DNA of 64,000 bases. It comes from Pseudomonas syringae (lineage in GTDB: Bacteria; Pseudomonadota; Gammaproteobacteria; Pseudomonadales; Pseudomonadaceae). A program made the translations under genes and the position numbers. The stretch covers positions 612,001 to 676,000 of the forward strand of contig NZ_CP066265.1 in the NCBI RefSeq assembly GCF_023278085.1. Reading direction: 5' to 3'. This document shows positions 54,695 to 63,161 of the stretch, one piece after another; within the stretch, counting starts at the first letter, position 1; every line of letters starts with the position of its first letter. The notes beneath the pieces are model-generated. The model was given only the letters and a program-made list of their open reading frames with translations, had not been told where the DNA came from and ran no database searches.

Positions 54695-55555
54695 TTACGG
54701 AGTAACGGGCTGCCAACTGCCGGTCATGTGCACGGTGTCCTGATCATTGTCGACCTGAAACTGGCCATGTGAACCCGCAGCACTGGCCGACAGCATCACA
54801 TCGGCGGGCAGGCGCACGGCCTTCTGGAATTGCACGCTGATCTCGACATTGGAGGCGGGCAAATGCTCGTCCAGCGCCGCCAGCGTCCGAGCCTTCAGCC
54901 ACATGCCATGTGCAATGGCGCGCGGGAAACCAAACATCTTGGCACTCGGTGCGCTCAGGTGAATCGGATTGTAGTCGCCGGACACCTTGGCGTAATCGCG
55001 ACCGATCTGTGGCGGCGCCCGCCAGCTTTCCACCTGCAGCAGTGGTAGCCGTGCGGGTTCTTCCTGCTCGGCAGACGAGCTGTCTGGCTGCGCAGCGGTG
55101 CAGAGCATGGTGCTTTCTTCTTCCCAGAGCAGGCCCAGCCCGTCTTCAGCCTGCGTCACCAGGGTGAACATCGCGCCTTTGCGATGCGGACGCAGGTCAG
55201 TGGCCTGAACGCTGATATACAGCTGGCTCACGCCCCCCAGCGGGCGATGGATGCGGATGCAATTGTCGACATGAATCAACCCCAGCAGCGGGAACGGGAA
55301 TTCCGGCGAGGTCATCAACTGCATCTGTAGCTGAAACGCCATGACATGCGGATAGGTCGGCGGCAGCAGGCTGCTGTCTTCGAAGCCGCACACCTTGCGG
55401 TAGGCCTCCAGCTTGTCGGTATCCACCGCGATCCAGCTACGCAAGCCAAGATCGGGTAACTGCGAGCCGGTCACTTTGCGGCGGCGCAGGGCCGCCTGAA
55501 GGAACAGATTGGAAAGGGGTTGCAGGGAATCGAGGTAGCGCCAGTGAGCCGTCAT
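54695..55555 (-). CDS. MaoC-like dehydratase
   Basis: A 286-residue protein with a double hot-dog arrangement. The N-terminal half (LGLRSWIAVDTDKLEAYRKV, LPPTYPHVMAFQLQMQLMTS, FPLLGLIHVDNCIRIHRPLG) is degenerate. The C-terminal half has the catalytic form DYAKVSGDYNPIHLSAPSAK followed by MFGFPRAIAHGMWLKARTLA. It lies 31 bp after a FabG-type reductase gene, and together with the divergent thiolase makes a reductase-dehydratase-thiolase set for acyl-CoA metabolism. Confidence 0.87.
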   Translation of the reverse strand: MTAHWRYLDSLQPLSNLFLQAALRRRKVTGSQLPDLGLRSWIAVDTDKLEAYRKVCGFEDSSLLPPTYPHVMAFQLQMQLMTSPEFPFPLLGLIHVDNCIRIHRPLGGVSQLYISVQATDLRPHRKGAMFTLVTQAEDGLGLLWEEESTMLCTAAQPDSSSAEQEEPARLPLLQVESWRAPPQIGRDYAKVSGDYNPIHLSAPSAKMFGFPRAIAHGMWLKARTLAALDEHLPASNVEISVQFQKAVRLPADVMLSASAAGSHGQFQVDNDQDTVHMTGSWQPVTP

Positions 55556-55586
55556 TATCCATCTCCTTGAACTCAGTACAGGACCC

Positions 55587-56942
55587 TCAGGCCCCGATTA
55601 CACTTTGACCGCATACGCGCAAAACCTGACCGCTTACCGCGCCGCTGCCGGGCTGGCTGAACCACGCCACGGCTTCGGCAACATCCTGAGGCGAACCGCC
55701 CTGACCCAGTGTGCTCATGCGCCGACCGGCTTCGCGAAGGGTGAAAGGCATCTTGGCGGTCATCTTCGTTTCGATGAAACCCGGGGCGATGGCGTTGATG
55801 CTGATACCGCGTGCCTTGAGGGCCGGGGCCATGGCGCGGGCAAAACCGATCAGCCCGGCCTTGCTGGTGGTGTAGTTGGTCTGTCCGCGATTACCGGCGA
55901 TGCCGCTGATCGAGGCCATCAGCACGATTCGCGCGTTGTCGTTCAGCGCGCCGCCGTCGAGCAGGGCCTGGGTCAGCACTTGCGGGGCATTGAGGTTGAC
56001 GGCCAGTACCGAGTCCCAGAAGTCCTCGGGCATGTTGGCCAGCGTCTTGTCGCGCGTGATACCGGCGTTGTGGACCAGAATGTCGACGCCGCCCGGCAAC
56101 TGCTCAAGCAGTTGGGCAGGCGCGTCCTCGGCGCAGATATCCAGCGCCAGTGCCTGGCCCCCGAGCCGTGAGGCCAGCGCTTCCAGCTCGTTTCGGGTTT
56201 GCGGTACATCCAGCAGAATGACGTGTGCGCCGTCACGGGTCAGGGTTTCAGCAATCGATGCGCCAATGCCCCGCGCTGCACCGGTGACCACAGCCTTGCG
56301 CCCGGCCAGCGGGCGGGTCCAGTCTTGAACCAGGGTCGGGCAGGCACTCAGATGAACGACTTGCCCCGTGATGAAGGCCGCCTTGGGCGTCAAGAAGAAG
56401 CGCAACGCGCCTTCCAGTTGGTCCTGAGCATCTTCATCCACCTGCAACAGCTTGACGGTCGCGCCGTTACGCATCTCTTTGGCCAGCGAACGGCTGAAAC
56501 CTTCGATGGCTTGCTGGGTGCTGGCCGCCAGCGGGTCTTCCAGAGTCGCGGGCGATCTGGCCAGAATCACCACATGCGCACAGTGGTCGAGGTTGCGCAG
56601 CAGCGGTTGAAAGAAGTCACGAAGCTGCCGGAGCTGTTCAGTGCGCAGAATCTGACTGGCGTCGAAGACCACCGCTTTCAGCCGGGGGCCCTGATTGGCC
56701 ACCCAGGTGCTCGCCCCGGGCATTTCGCTGCCGAAGCTGTAAAGCGAGTCGGTCAGGCGGCTGGCGAATTGCCGCACCCGGTCGCCCAGCGGTCCGGCGC
56801 TGATCAGCAGGGTACCTTCGACGGGGCGTAGACGTCCGGCCTGCCAGCGCTCCAGGTGCGCCGGTGCGGGCAGACCGGCGGCGTTCACCAGACGCCGACC
56901 CATGTCGGAATTGGCGAAATCGATATAGCGATCTGACGGCAT
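55587..56942 (-). CDS. 3-oxoacyl-ACP/CoA reductase, FabG4-type long form
   Basis: A 451-residue short-chain reductase of the high-molecular-weight FabG4 class. The N-terminal about 200 residues are a degenerate flavodoxin-like domain (LKAVVFDASQILRTEQLRQL). The C-terminal domain is a complete SDR: GRKAVVTGAARGIGASIAET (TGxxxGxG), LVHNAGITRDKTLANMPEDF (NAG), the catalytic Ser in VLMASISGIAGNRGQTNYTT and YxxxK in NYTTSKAGLIGFARAM. It probably reduces 3-ketoacyl-CoA. It is divergent to the thiolase gene with a shared promoter region of about 108 bp. Confidence 0.9.
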   Translation of the reverse strand: MPSDRYIDFANSDMGRRLVNAAGLPAPAHLERWQAGRLRPVEGTLLISAGPLGDRVRQFASRLTDSLYSFGSEMPGASTWVANQGPRLKAVVFDASQILRTEQLRQLRDFFQPLLRNLDHCAHVVILARSPATLEDPLAASTQQAIEGFSRSLAKEMRNGATVKLLQVDEDAQDQLEGALRFFLTPKAAFITGQVVHLSACPTLVQDWTRPLAGRKAVVTGAARGIGASIAETLTRDGAHVILLDVPQTRNELEALASRLGGQALALDICAEDAPAQLLEQLPGGVDILVHNAGITRDKTLANMPEDFWDSVLAVNLNAPQVLTQALLDGGALNDNARIVLMASISGIAGNRGQTNYTTSKAGLIGFARAMAPALKARGISINAIAPGFIETKMTAKMPFTLREAGRRMSTLGQGGSPQDVAEAVAWFSQPGSGAVSGQVLRVCGQSVIGA

Positions 56943-57050
56943 GGAACACTCTCCTGAAGTCGGGGTTCAAAGGAATGGACCACGCTGGCACGACGTTCGT
57001 TCTTGCGATCGACACGGCTCATTCATTCGTTTGAAGAAAGGGAGTTTTCC

Positions 57051-58328
57051 ATGACGCATCCACGTCGAGTCGCCATCGTCGGCGGTAACCGCATTCCGTT
57101 CGCCCGCTCCAATGGCCCTTATGCCACGGCCAGCAATCAGGACATGCTCACAGCCGCACTCGAAGGCCTGATCGAGCGGTTCAACCTGCACGGGTTGCGT
57201 CTGGGGGAAGTGGTGGCAGGTGCAGTGCTCAAGCATTCCAGAGACTTCAACCTGACCCGCGAATGCGTGTTGGGTTCGCGGCTGTCTGCGCAAACCCCGG
57301 CCTATGACATTCAGCAGGCCTGCGGCACCGGGCTGGAGGCTGCGCTGCTGGTGGCCAACAAGATTGCATTGGGGCAGATCGAGTGTGGCATTGCCGGAGG
57401 GGTGGACACCACGTCCGATGCGCCGATCGGTGTCAATGAAGGCCTGCGCACGATTCTGTTGCAGGTCAATCGCGCCAAAACACCGGGTGACAAGCTCAAG
57501 GCCCTGCTGCAATTGCGCCCGCATCACCTCAAACCGGAGCTGCCGCGCAACGGCGAGCCTCGCACGGGTCTGTCCATGGGCCAGCACTGCGAACTCATGG
57601 CGCAGACCTGGGGCATAGAGCGCTCGGCCCAGGATCAACTGGCGCTGGAGAGTCACCTGAAAATGGCCGCTGCTTATGCCGAAGGCTGGCAGGATGATCT
57701 GATGACTCCGTACCTTGGGTTGATCCGCGACAACAACCTGCGCCCGGACCTGACCCTGGAAAAACTCGCCAGCCTCAAGCCAGCGTTCGAGCGTAGCGCC
57801 AAGGGCACGCTGTCGGCGGGTAACTCGACGCCGCTGACCGATGGCGCGTCGGTGGTGCTGCTGGCCAGTGAAGAGTGGGCGCGCGAGCGAGGCTTGCCGG
57901 TGCTGGCTTACTGGCGTGACGGCGAGGCGGCGGCCGTTGATTTCGCCAAGGGGGCGGAAGGGCTGTTGATGGCCCCGGTCTACGCTGTGCCGCGTTTGCT
58001 GGCGCGCAACGGGCTGACGCTTCAGGATTTTGATTATTACGAGATTCACGAAGCGTTTGCGGCTCAGGTGCTGTGTACGCTCAAGGCGTGGGAAGACGCC
58101 GAGTACTGCAAAACCCGCCTTGGGCTGGACGCGCCGCTGGGATCGATAGACCGCAGCAAAATGAATGTCAAAGGCAGCTCGCTTGCCGCTGGCCACCCGT
58201 TTGCCGCCACCGGAGGCCGGATTGTCGCCAACCTGGCCAAACTGCTCGACGCCGTAGGCAGCGGACGCGGCTTGATCTCGATCTGCGCGGCAGGGGGCCA
58301 GGGCGTGACGGCGATTCTGGAGCGTTAG
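57051..58328 (+). CDS. Acetyl-CoA C-acyltransferase (FadI-like thiolase)
   Basis: A 425-residue thiolase starting at the ATG at 57051 (MTHPRRVAIVGGNRIPFARS). The acylated Cys lies in YDIQQACGTGLEAALLVANK; the C-terminal His and Cys are in EIHEAFAAQVLCTLKAWEDA, VKGSSLAAGHPFAATGGRI and SICAAGGQGVTAILER. The length exceeds biosynthetic thiolases (about 393) and is closer to FadI. Together with the divergent FabG4 and MaoC genes it probably serves a dedicated beta-oxidation or condensation route. Confidence 0.9.
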   Translation: MTHPRRVAIVGGNRIPFARSNGPYATASNQDMLTAALEGLIERFNLHGLRLGEVVAGAVLKHSRDFNLTRECVLGSRLSAQTPAYDIQQACGTGLEAALLVANKIALGQIECGIAGGVDTTSDAPIGVNEGLRTILLQVNRAKTPGDKLKALLQLRPHHLKPELPRNGEPRTGLSMGQHCELMAQTWGIERSAQDQLALESHLKMAAAYAEGWQDDLMTPYLGLIRDNNLRPDLTLEKLASLKPAFERSAKGTLSAGNSTPLTDGASVVLLASEEWARERGLPVLAYWRDGEAAAVDFAKGAEGLLMAPVYAVPRLLARNGLTLQDFDYYEIHEAFAAQVLCTLKAWEDAEYCKTRLGLDAPLGSIDRSKMNVKGSSLAAGHPFAATGGRIVANLAKLLDAVGSGRGLISICAAGGQGVTAILER

Positions 58329-58354
58329 GCAAATGGCTGGGGGCATGGGCATAA

Positions 58355-58445
58355 TCCGCTTTCGCGCTGCGTTGCGCAGTCAGGATCGGACGCAGAGCGT
58401 CCCGAACGGCATGTCGACGCGGAGCGTCGCACGATAGTCGAGATT
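58355..58445. repeat. GACGCAGAGCGTC / GACGCGGAGCGTC repeat cluster
   Basis: GGACGCAGAGCGTCCCGAACGGCATGTCGACGCGGAGCGTCGCACGATAGTCGAGAT-like order is the same as in the 114-bp unit at 52 kb, here as a single partial copy preceded by CGCGCTGCGTTGCGC. Confidence 0.7.
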
Positions 58446-58465
58446 CGGTAACGTTGAGGTAAAAC

Positions 58466-58744
58466 ATGGGGCTCATCATCGGTATATCGGTACTTCTGAT
58501 CCTGCTCGGCGCCGTACTCTATCTGTTCGATAAAGGCTCGCGGACTCGCTGGTTGCGGCCCTACGTCGGCCTCGCGCTGATTGGTCTGCTGATCGGCGGA
58601 ATGGGGTTGCTGGTGGGGCTGGTTTCCGATGACATCGAAGGGTATTTTCTGCTGGCTGCCAAATGGGTGATCGCCGTGACCGGGATCATGTTCTGCCTGC
58701 GACTGATCATGTTGATCGCCAAACGCTTTATCGTTAAACATTGA
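58466..58744 (+). CDS. Small membrane protein, hypothetical
   Basis: A 92-residue protein with three hydrophobic segments (LIIGISVLLILLGAVLYLF, YVGLALIGLLIGGMGLLVGL, FLLAAKWVIAVTGIMFCLRL) separated by short charged loops, ending AKRFIVKH. It starts MGLIIGISVLLILLGAVLYL with TTGAGGTAAAAC upstream. I recognise no family. It lies 32 bp before the DUF726-like gene, so they may share a transcript. Confidence 0.7.
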   Translation: MGLIIGISVLLILLGAVLYLFDKGSRTRWLRPYVGLALIGLLIGGMGLLVGLVSDDIEGYFLLAAKWVIAVTGIMFCLRLIMLIAKRFIVKH

Positions 58745-58776
58745 GCGCGCAACCCGCCCATGCGTAACAGGACAAC

Positions 58777-60192
58777 GTGGACAATCATTTCAAGTTTCTG
58801 ACTTTGCCCAAGACGTCGGGCGAGGTCGCCAACGTCTTTATTCACGGCTATTCGTCCGGCCATGATCTGGATGACCGGCGCATGCTGGCCAACAGCATTC
58901 CCGGTGCCCTGCGCCACAGCGTGAATATCCTCGCCTTCTGGCCGTCGAGCCATTTCACGCAAATGGATAACCGCTCTCGGGGCCTGTTGATGGCGGCTGC
59001 CCGCGTGCATCCGCTGGCCGGTGCGGCGGCGCTGGCGGGGGACCGGGTGGTTCATTTTGCGCGAATCCGCAACCGGGCCCGCGACATGGGCAAAGTGTTG
59101 CTGGGACAGCTGGATCGTTACCTGTTCGAACATCATCCGGGTGTAAAACGCGTCAATCTGATTGGTCATTCGCTGGGCGGCCGACTGTTGGTCAGTGCGC
59201 TAAAAAACTTCGAACACCCCCTCGAACACGGCCTGGTGATCGTCGATGTGCTGCTGATGGCCGCCGCGGTGCGCATCAATGCCGCCGAGGCGCAGGTGCT
59301 CAAGCGCAGGATCAGTGGCAGGCTGATCAACGCATACTCCAGTGAGGACCATGTGCTGTTGCTGAACCTGGGCGAGAAAAGCCTTGGGCGCACGCCGGTC
59401 GAGCATTTCGAAAACGTGCGCATGCCGGGCTACCGCCATCACCATTACTGGCGGCGCTTGCAGGAAGTGCTGATCGCGACCGGATTCAGCGGCTGTGAAG
59501 GGCTGGAAACGGGCGTAGCGGTTTTGCCGACAACGACCCGCGACCCGGTCTTGCAGGACACTTGGCTGCACGACGTTCTGGCGCGCTCGCCGGATTACGT
59601 GCTGGATGCGGCGATCAAGCATCTGCGCAGTAGCCGCTGGACCCGGCTCAAGGAAACCGAAGTGGACCGCACTTACGCATTCGTGCGCGAATTCCAGCTG
59701 GTCGCCGGACACTTTCTGATCAACGCCGCCCGGCGTCGTGGCGTGCCCTACACGCGGGTGCTGGGCATGCTGGCGCGGCAATATGGTCTGGACGATGCGC
59801 TGCATCACTGCGCGACGGTGGTCGAGGTAGAAGAACTGCTGCTCAAGACCTTCTTCCGGCAGGCGTTCAACACTGCGCACCCGCTGGTGCAAATGCCACG
59901 CGCCAGTGTCAGGGCGTTGAGTTGGGAAGTGTACGCGGCACATGTTGATACATTGGCCGAGCGCCTGACGGTGGCGGCGTTTTTCAAGCCCGCAGTGGCT
60001 GGCCTGCCCGCGCAGCCGGAAAAGGCCCCCGGCTCGATCAAGGGGTTGCTGGGGGCGATTCGTCAGGCCCCGGTGCAGCGTCTGCTGACGCATTTCGGCA
60101 CCGCACTCAGGCCCGGTTATTCAGCGCTGATCCCCACAGTGGCAATCATTTTTTATGCGCGCGTCACGCTGGATGATGACGCGCTGATGTAG
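58777..60192 (+). CDS. DUF726-like alpha/beta hydrolase, hypothetical
   Basis: A 471-residue protein with a GTG start at 58777 (DNHFKFLTLPKTSGEVANVF). VFIHGYSSGHDLDDRRMLAN and VKRVNLIGHSLGGRLLVSAL are the oxyanion region and GHSLGG nucleophile elbow (Ser about 132) of DUF726/lipase-like hydrolases; INAYSSEDHVLLL could supply the acid. The C-terminal 200 residues resemble a helical TerB-like or uncharacterised region. There is no signal peptide. Substrate and role are unknown. Confidence 0.75.
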   Translation: MDNHFKFLTLPKTSGEVANVFIHGYSSGHDLDDRRMLANSIPGALRHSVNILAFWPSSHFTQMDNRSRGLLMAAARVHPLAGAAALAGDRVVHFARIRNRARDMGKVLLGQLDRYLFEHHPGVKRVNLIGHSLGGRLLVSALKNFEHPLEHGLVIVDVLLMAAAVRINAAEAQVLKRRISGRLINAYSSEDHVLLLNLGEKSLGRTPVEHFENVRMPGYRHHHYWRRLQEVLIATGFSGCEGLETGVAVLPTTTRDPVLQDTWLHDVLARSPDYVLDAAIKHLRSSRWTRLKETEVDRTYAFVREFQLVAGHFLINAARRRGVPYTRVLGMLARQYGLDDALHHCATVVEVEELLLKTFFRQAFNTAHPLVQMPRASVRALSWEVYAAHVDTLAERLTVAAFFKPAVAGLPAQPEKAPGSIKGLLGAIRQAPVQRLLTHFGTALRPGYSALIPTVAIIFYARVTLDDDALM

Positions 60193-60198
60193 CGCCTG

Positions 60199-61227
60199 TC
60201 AGGCGGCTCGCGCTTCTTCCAGCGCGGCTTGCGAAAGCTGCTGGCGATGGCGGCTGGCGTAGCTTTCGGCAATCACCGAACAGACGATCAGCTGCATCGG
60301 GTGATAGATCATGATTGGCAGCAGGATCAGGCCCAGCCCCGGATTACCGCTGAAAATCAACGCTGCCATCGGCGCGCCGGCTGCCAGTGACTTCTTGGTG
60401 GCGCAAAACACCGCCGCAACTTTGTCGGCATGGTCGAACTTGAGCGCTCGCGCGGTGCGCGTGGTCAGCAACAGAATCACCGCCAGCAGCAGCGCGGTGC
60501 CGATGAACGCGGTCAGGATCACGCTGTTGCCCTGGTTCTGCCACATGCCGGAGATCATCGAATTGCAGAACGCCGCGTAGACCAGCAGCAGGATCACCAT
60601 TTTGTCGATCAGGTTGGTGGTCTTCTTGTGCCGTGCAAAGAATTTGCCCAGCAGCGGTCTCAGCAATTGGCCCAGAATCAGTGGCAGCAAGAGCAGGGCG
60701 CAGAGGCTCAGCAGCGTATCGCCCAGATCGATGCCGCCAGCGCCAGTACCGACCACCAGGCTCACCAGCCACGGCGTGATGAAAATCCCGATGACGCTGG
60801 ACAGGCTGGCGTTGAGAATCGCCGCCGGAACGTTGCCGCCCGCGCTGCCGGTCAGCGCCACTGACGAAGATATGGTCGAGGGCAGGGCGCACAGGTACAG
60901 GAAACCCAGCATCAGCAAGGCGGGGACATGCGAGCCCAGCAGTCTGTCGCAGGCGAGCCAGATCAGCGGGAACACCACAAAAGTGAACGTCTGGATCATC
61001 ACGTGCAGGCGCCAGTTGCTCAGGCCCCGCTTGATCTGTTCACTGGACAGGTTCACGCCGTGCAGAAAGAACACCACGAACACGCCGGTATTGATGACGT
61101 ATTCGGCGTGCATGGTGCCGCCCGTGGCGCCGAAGCGTGGAAAGAAGTAAGCGAGGACTGTTGCCAGCACCATGCCCCACAGGAACCAGTCGGTGGCGAC
61201 GCGTTTGAAGTGTTTGAGTGATTGCAT
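60199..61227 (-). CDS. Bile acid:sodium symporter (SBF/ASBT-like) family transporter
   Basis: A 342-residue ten-helix transporter starting at the ATG at 61227 (MQSLKHFKRVATDWFLWGMV). The family core is LYLCALPSTISSSVALTGSA followed by GGNVPAAILNASLSSVIGIF, and AVFCATKKSLAAGAPMAALI holds the conserved crossover region; FFLHGVNLSSEQIKRGLSNW is also typical. This subgroup (YfeH-like, SBF_like) has no known substrate. It converges on the DUF726 gene with a 6-bp gap. Confidence 0.9.
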   Translation of the reverse strand: MQSLKHFKRVATDWFLWGMVLATVLAYFFPRFGATGGTMHAEYVINTGVFVVFFLHGVNLSSEQIKRGLSNWRLHVMIQTFTFVVFPLIWLACDRLLGSHVPALLMLGFLYLCALPSTISSSVALTGSAGGNVPAAILNASLSSVIGIFITPWLVSLVVGTGAGGIDLGDTLLSLCALLLLPLILGQLLRPLLGKFFARHKKTTNLIDKMVILLLVYAAFCNSMISGMWQNQGNSVILTAFIGTALLLAVILLLTTRTARALKFDHADKVAAVFCATKKSLAAGAPMAALIFSGNPGLGLILLPIMIYHPMQLIVCSVIAESYASRHRQQLSQAALEEARAA

Positions 61228-61686
61228 AGCGGGCTCGGACAACTTTTCTGATCGGGAATGTGTGCAGGCTACTCTGCCCGGCGCTGTCTTGCGACACAGG
61301 GCCGTAAGGCGAGTTGGCGCGCGACTTTCGTTTTCAGGATCTGCACTGCAACAGGGCGCAAGTGTAACCAATACCGCGCGGCTGTGTGGTTACCGCGTTC
61401 GAGGGGTTGCCAGGTCATCCGGACGATGGTTTGTTCAAGTAGTAAGGCAAGTTGCGCGGGCACTAATGAAGTGCCATGTGTCGTCTTTTCCTACGACAGT
61501 ACATTTTGTCCCGGAATATCTTTCCCCCGCCGTACGGCACGAAAGGTGCTTGAACCGGGGCATTGCGCGGTTTTTGCTTGAAAAACCCTTCAATCTAAAA
61601 GGCCCTACCCCTACTCGCTTGCGGAAGATTGCCGTATAACGGCAACAATCGCGTATCTGGCAACAAAGGACCCACAATAAAAGCTG
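61228..61686. other. 459-bp intergenic region upstream of RIO kinase gene
   Basis: No gene is supported; the open frames here lack motifs and ribosome binding sites. The one structured element is the 17-bp palindrome TTGCCGT-ATA-ACGGCAA at 61629-61645, 41 bp before the kinase start, which could be an operator or a 5' leader hairpin. The region is also the promoter region for the divergent SBF transporter gene. Confidence 0.5.
61629..61645. promoter_or_regulatory. 17-bp palindrome before RIO kinase
   Basis: TTGCCGT (61629-61635), ATA, ACGGCAA (61639-61645): perfect 7-bp arms located 41 bp upstream of the ATG at 61687. Confidence 0.4.
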
Positions 61687-62583
61687 ATGAAAACTCCTAA
61701 ACGCATTGAACCCCTGATCGAAGACGGTCTGGTCGACGAGGTGCTGCGCCCGCTCATGAGTGGTAAAGAGGCAGCTGTTTATGTGGTGCGCTGTGGCAAT
61801 GAGCTGCGGTGCGCCAAGGTTTACAAGGAGGCCAACAAACGCAGTTTCCGTCAGGCGGCCGAGTATCAGGAAGGTCGCAAGGTACGTAACAGTCGACAGG
61901 CCCGGGCCATGGCCAAGGGTTCCAAGTTCGGCCGCAAGGAAACCGAAGATGCCTGGCAGAACGCCGAGGTGGCTGCACTGTTTCGTCTGGCCAGCGCGGG
62001 TGTCCGCGTGCCCAAGCCGTATGACTTCCTGGAAGGCGTATTGCTCATGGAACTGGTCGCCGACGAGTACGGCGATGCCGCCCCGCGCCTGAACGATGTG
62101 GTGCTGGAGCCGGATCAGGCGCGTGAGTACCACGCGTTCCTGATCGAGCAGATCGTGCTGATGTTGTGTGCCGGTCTGGTGCACGGTGACCTTTCCGAGT
62201 TCAACGTGCTGCTGGCGCCGTCCGGCCCGGTGATTATCGACCTGCCGCAAGCGGTCGATGCCGCAGGCAACAACCACGCGTTCAGCATGCTGGAGCGCGA
62301 CGTCGGCAACATGGCTCTGTATTTCGGTCGCTTTGCGCCGGAGCTGCGCAGTACCAAGTACGCCAAGGAAATGTGGTCGTACTACGAGGCTGGCACCCTG
62401 TCACCAACTACGGTGTTGACCGGTGAGTTCGACGAGCCGGAGGACGAAGCCGATGTGGGCGGCGTACTGCGCGAAATCGAAGCCGCCCGTCTCGACGAAG
62501 CCCGCCGCCAGGCAGCCCGTGCTGCAGACGATGCACCGCCGAGCAAATCCACCGAAGAACCACCACCGCCGTGGATGCAGTAA
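61687..62583 (+). CDS. RIO1-like atypical serine kinase
   Basis: A 298-residue protein kinase-like protein. The nucleotide Lys lies in ELRCAKVYKEANKRSF (Lys44), the catalytic loop in AGLVHGDLSEFNVLLA (Asp168, Asn173), and the metal Asp in GPVIIDLPQAVDAAG (Asp185). The flexible loop (RQAAEYQEGRKVRNSRQARA) is typical of RIO1. The C-terminal tail is acidic and Pro-rich (EEPPPPWMQ). Bacterial RIO proteins lack an agreed substrate; ribosome-linked roles are known only in archaea and eukaryotes. Confidence 0.88.
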   Translation: MKTPKRIEPLIEDGLVDEVLRPLMSGKEAAVYVVRCGNELRCAKVYKEANKRSFRQAAEYQEGRKVRNSRQARAMAKGSKFGRKETEDAWQNAEVAALFRLASAGVRVPKPYDFLEGVLLMELVADEYGDAAPRLNDVVLEPDQAREYHAFLIEQIVLMLCAGLVHGDLSEFNVLLAPSGPVIIDLPQAVDAAGNNHAFSMLERDVGNMALYFGRFAPELRSTKYAKEMWSYYEAGTLSPTTVLTGEFDEPEDEADVGGVLREIEAARLDEARRQAARAADDAPPSKSTEEPPPPWMQ

Positions 62584-62599
62584 AACGGGAACGTGGGGG

Positions 62600-62752
62600 T
62601 TGAACGATAACCTCGATTATCGTGCGGCGCTCCGCGTCGGCATGCCGTTCTGTACGCTCCGCGTCCTCGTGCGACGCAGAGCGTCGTGAACTGCATTCCC
62701 ACGAGGAGCGTAGGGAACGATAACCTCAACTATCGTGCGGCGCTCCGGTAGT
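62600..62752. repeat. GACGCTCCGCGTC repeat cluster
   Basis: Contains TATCGTGCGGCGCTCCGCGTC, GTACGCTCCGCGTCC, GCGACGCAGAGCGTCGTG and a second ACTATCGTGCGGCGCTCCG, matching the 114-bp unit in reverse orientation. It fills the gap between the kinase gene and cueR. Confidence 0.7.
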
Positions 62753-62762
62753 GGCACACCCC

Positions 62763-63161
62763 TCAACAACACCCGCCCGACGCCAGGTCCTTGAGAATCG
62801 GGCAGTCGGGGCGGTCGTTGCCCTGACAATGTTCCACCAGTTCCTGGAGCGTGTCGCGCAGGCTGGCGAGTTCATCGATCTTGCGGTTCAGTTCGGTGAT
62901 GTGCTGACGGGCCAGCGCCTTGACGTCGGCGCTGGCGCGTTGGCGGTCTTGCCAGAGGGTCAGCAGTTTGCCGACTTCTTCCAGCGAAAACCCCAGGTCC
63001 CTCGAACGCTTGATGAAGGCCAGTGTGTGCAGGTCTTCTGCGTTGTACAGGCGATAGCCACTGTCGCTGCGATGGGCCGCCTTCAGCAGGCCGATGGATT
63101 CGTAATAACGGATCATTTTCGCGCTCAAGCCGCTGCTCTTCGCTGCCTGACCGATGTTCAT
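62763..63161 (-). CDS. cueR: Copper efflux regulator CueR (MerR family)
   Basis: A 132-residue MerR regulator. The N-terminal HTH is MNIGQAAKSSGLSAKMIRYY and ESIGLLKAAHRSDSGYRLYN, followed by a dimerisation helix and the metal-binding loop HCQGNDRPDCPILKDL with Cys112 and Cys120, the spacing found in Cu(I)-sensing CueR. A C-terminal GGCC follows. It is coupled to the copper P-type ATPase (ATGA overlap). It normally activates copA and cueO-type genes from promoters with long spacers. Confidence 0.95.
   Translation of the reverse strand: MNIGQAAKSSGLSAKMIRYYESIGLLKAAHRSDSGYRLYNAEDLHTLAFIKRSRDLGFSLEEVGKLLTLWQDRQRASADVKALARQHITELNRKIDELASLRDTLQELVEHCQGNDRPDCPILKDLASGGCC

Noticed and set aside
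61435..62277. 280-codon minus-strand frame across the RIO kinase and upstream gap
   Set aside because: Mostly antisense to the kinase and without recognisable motifs.
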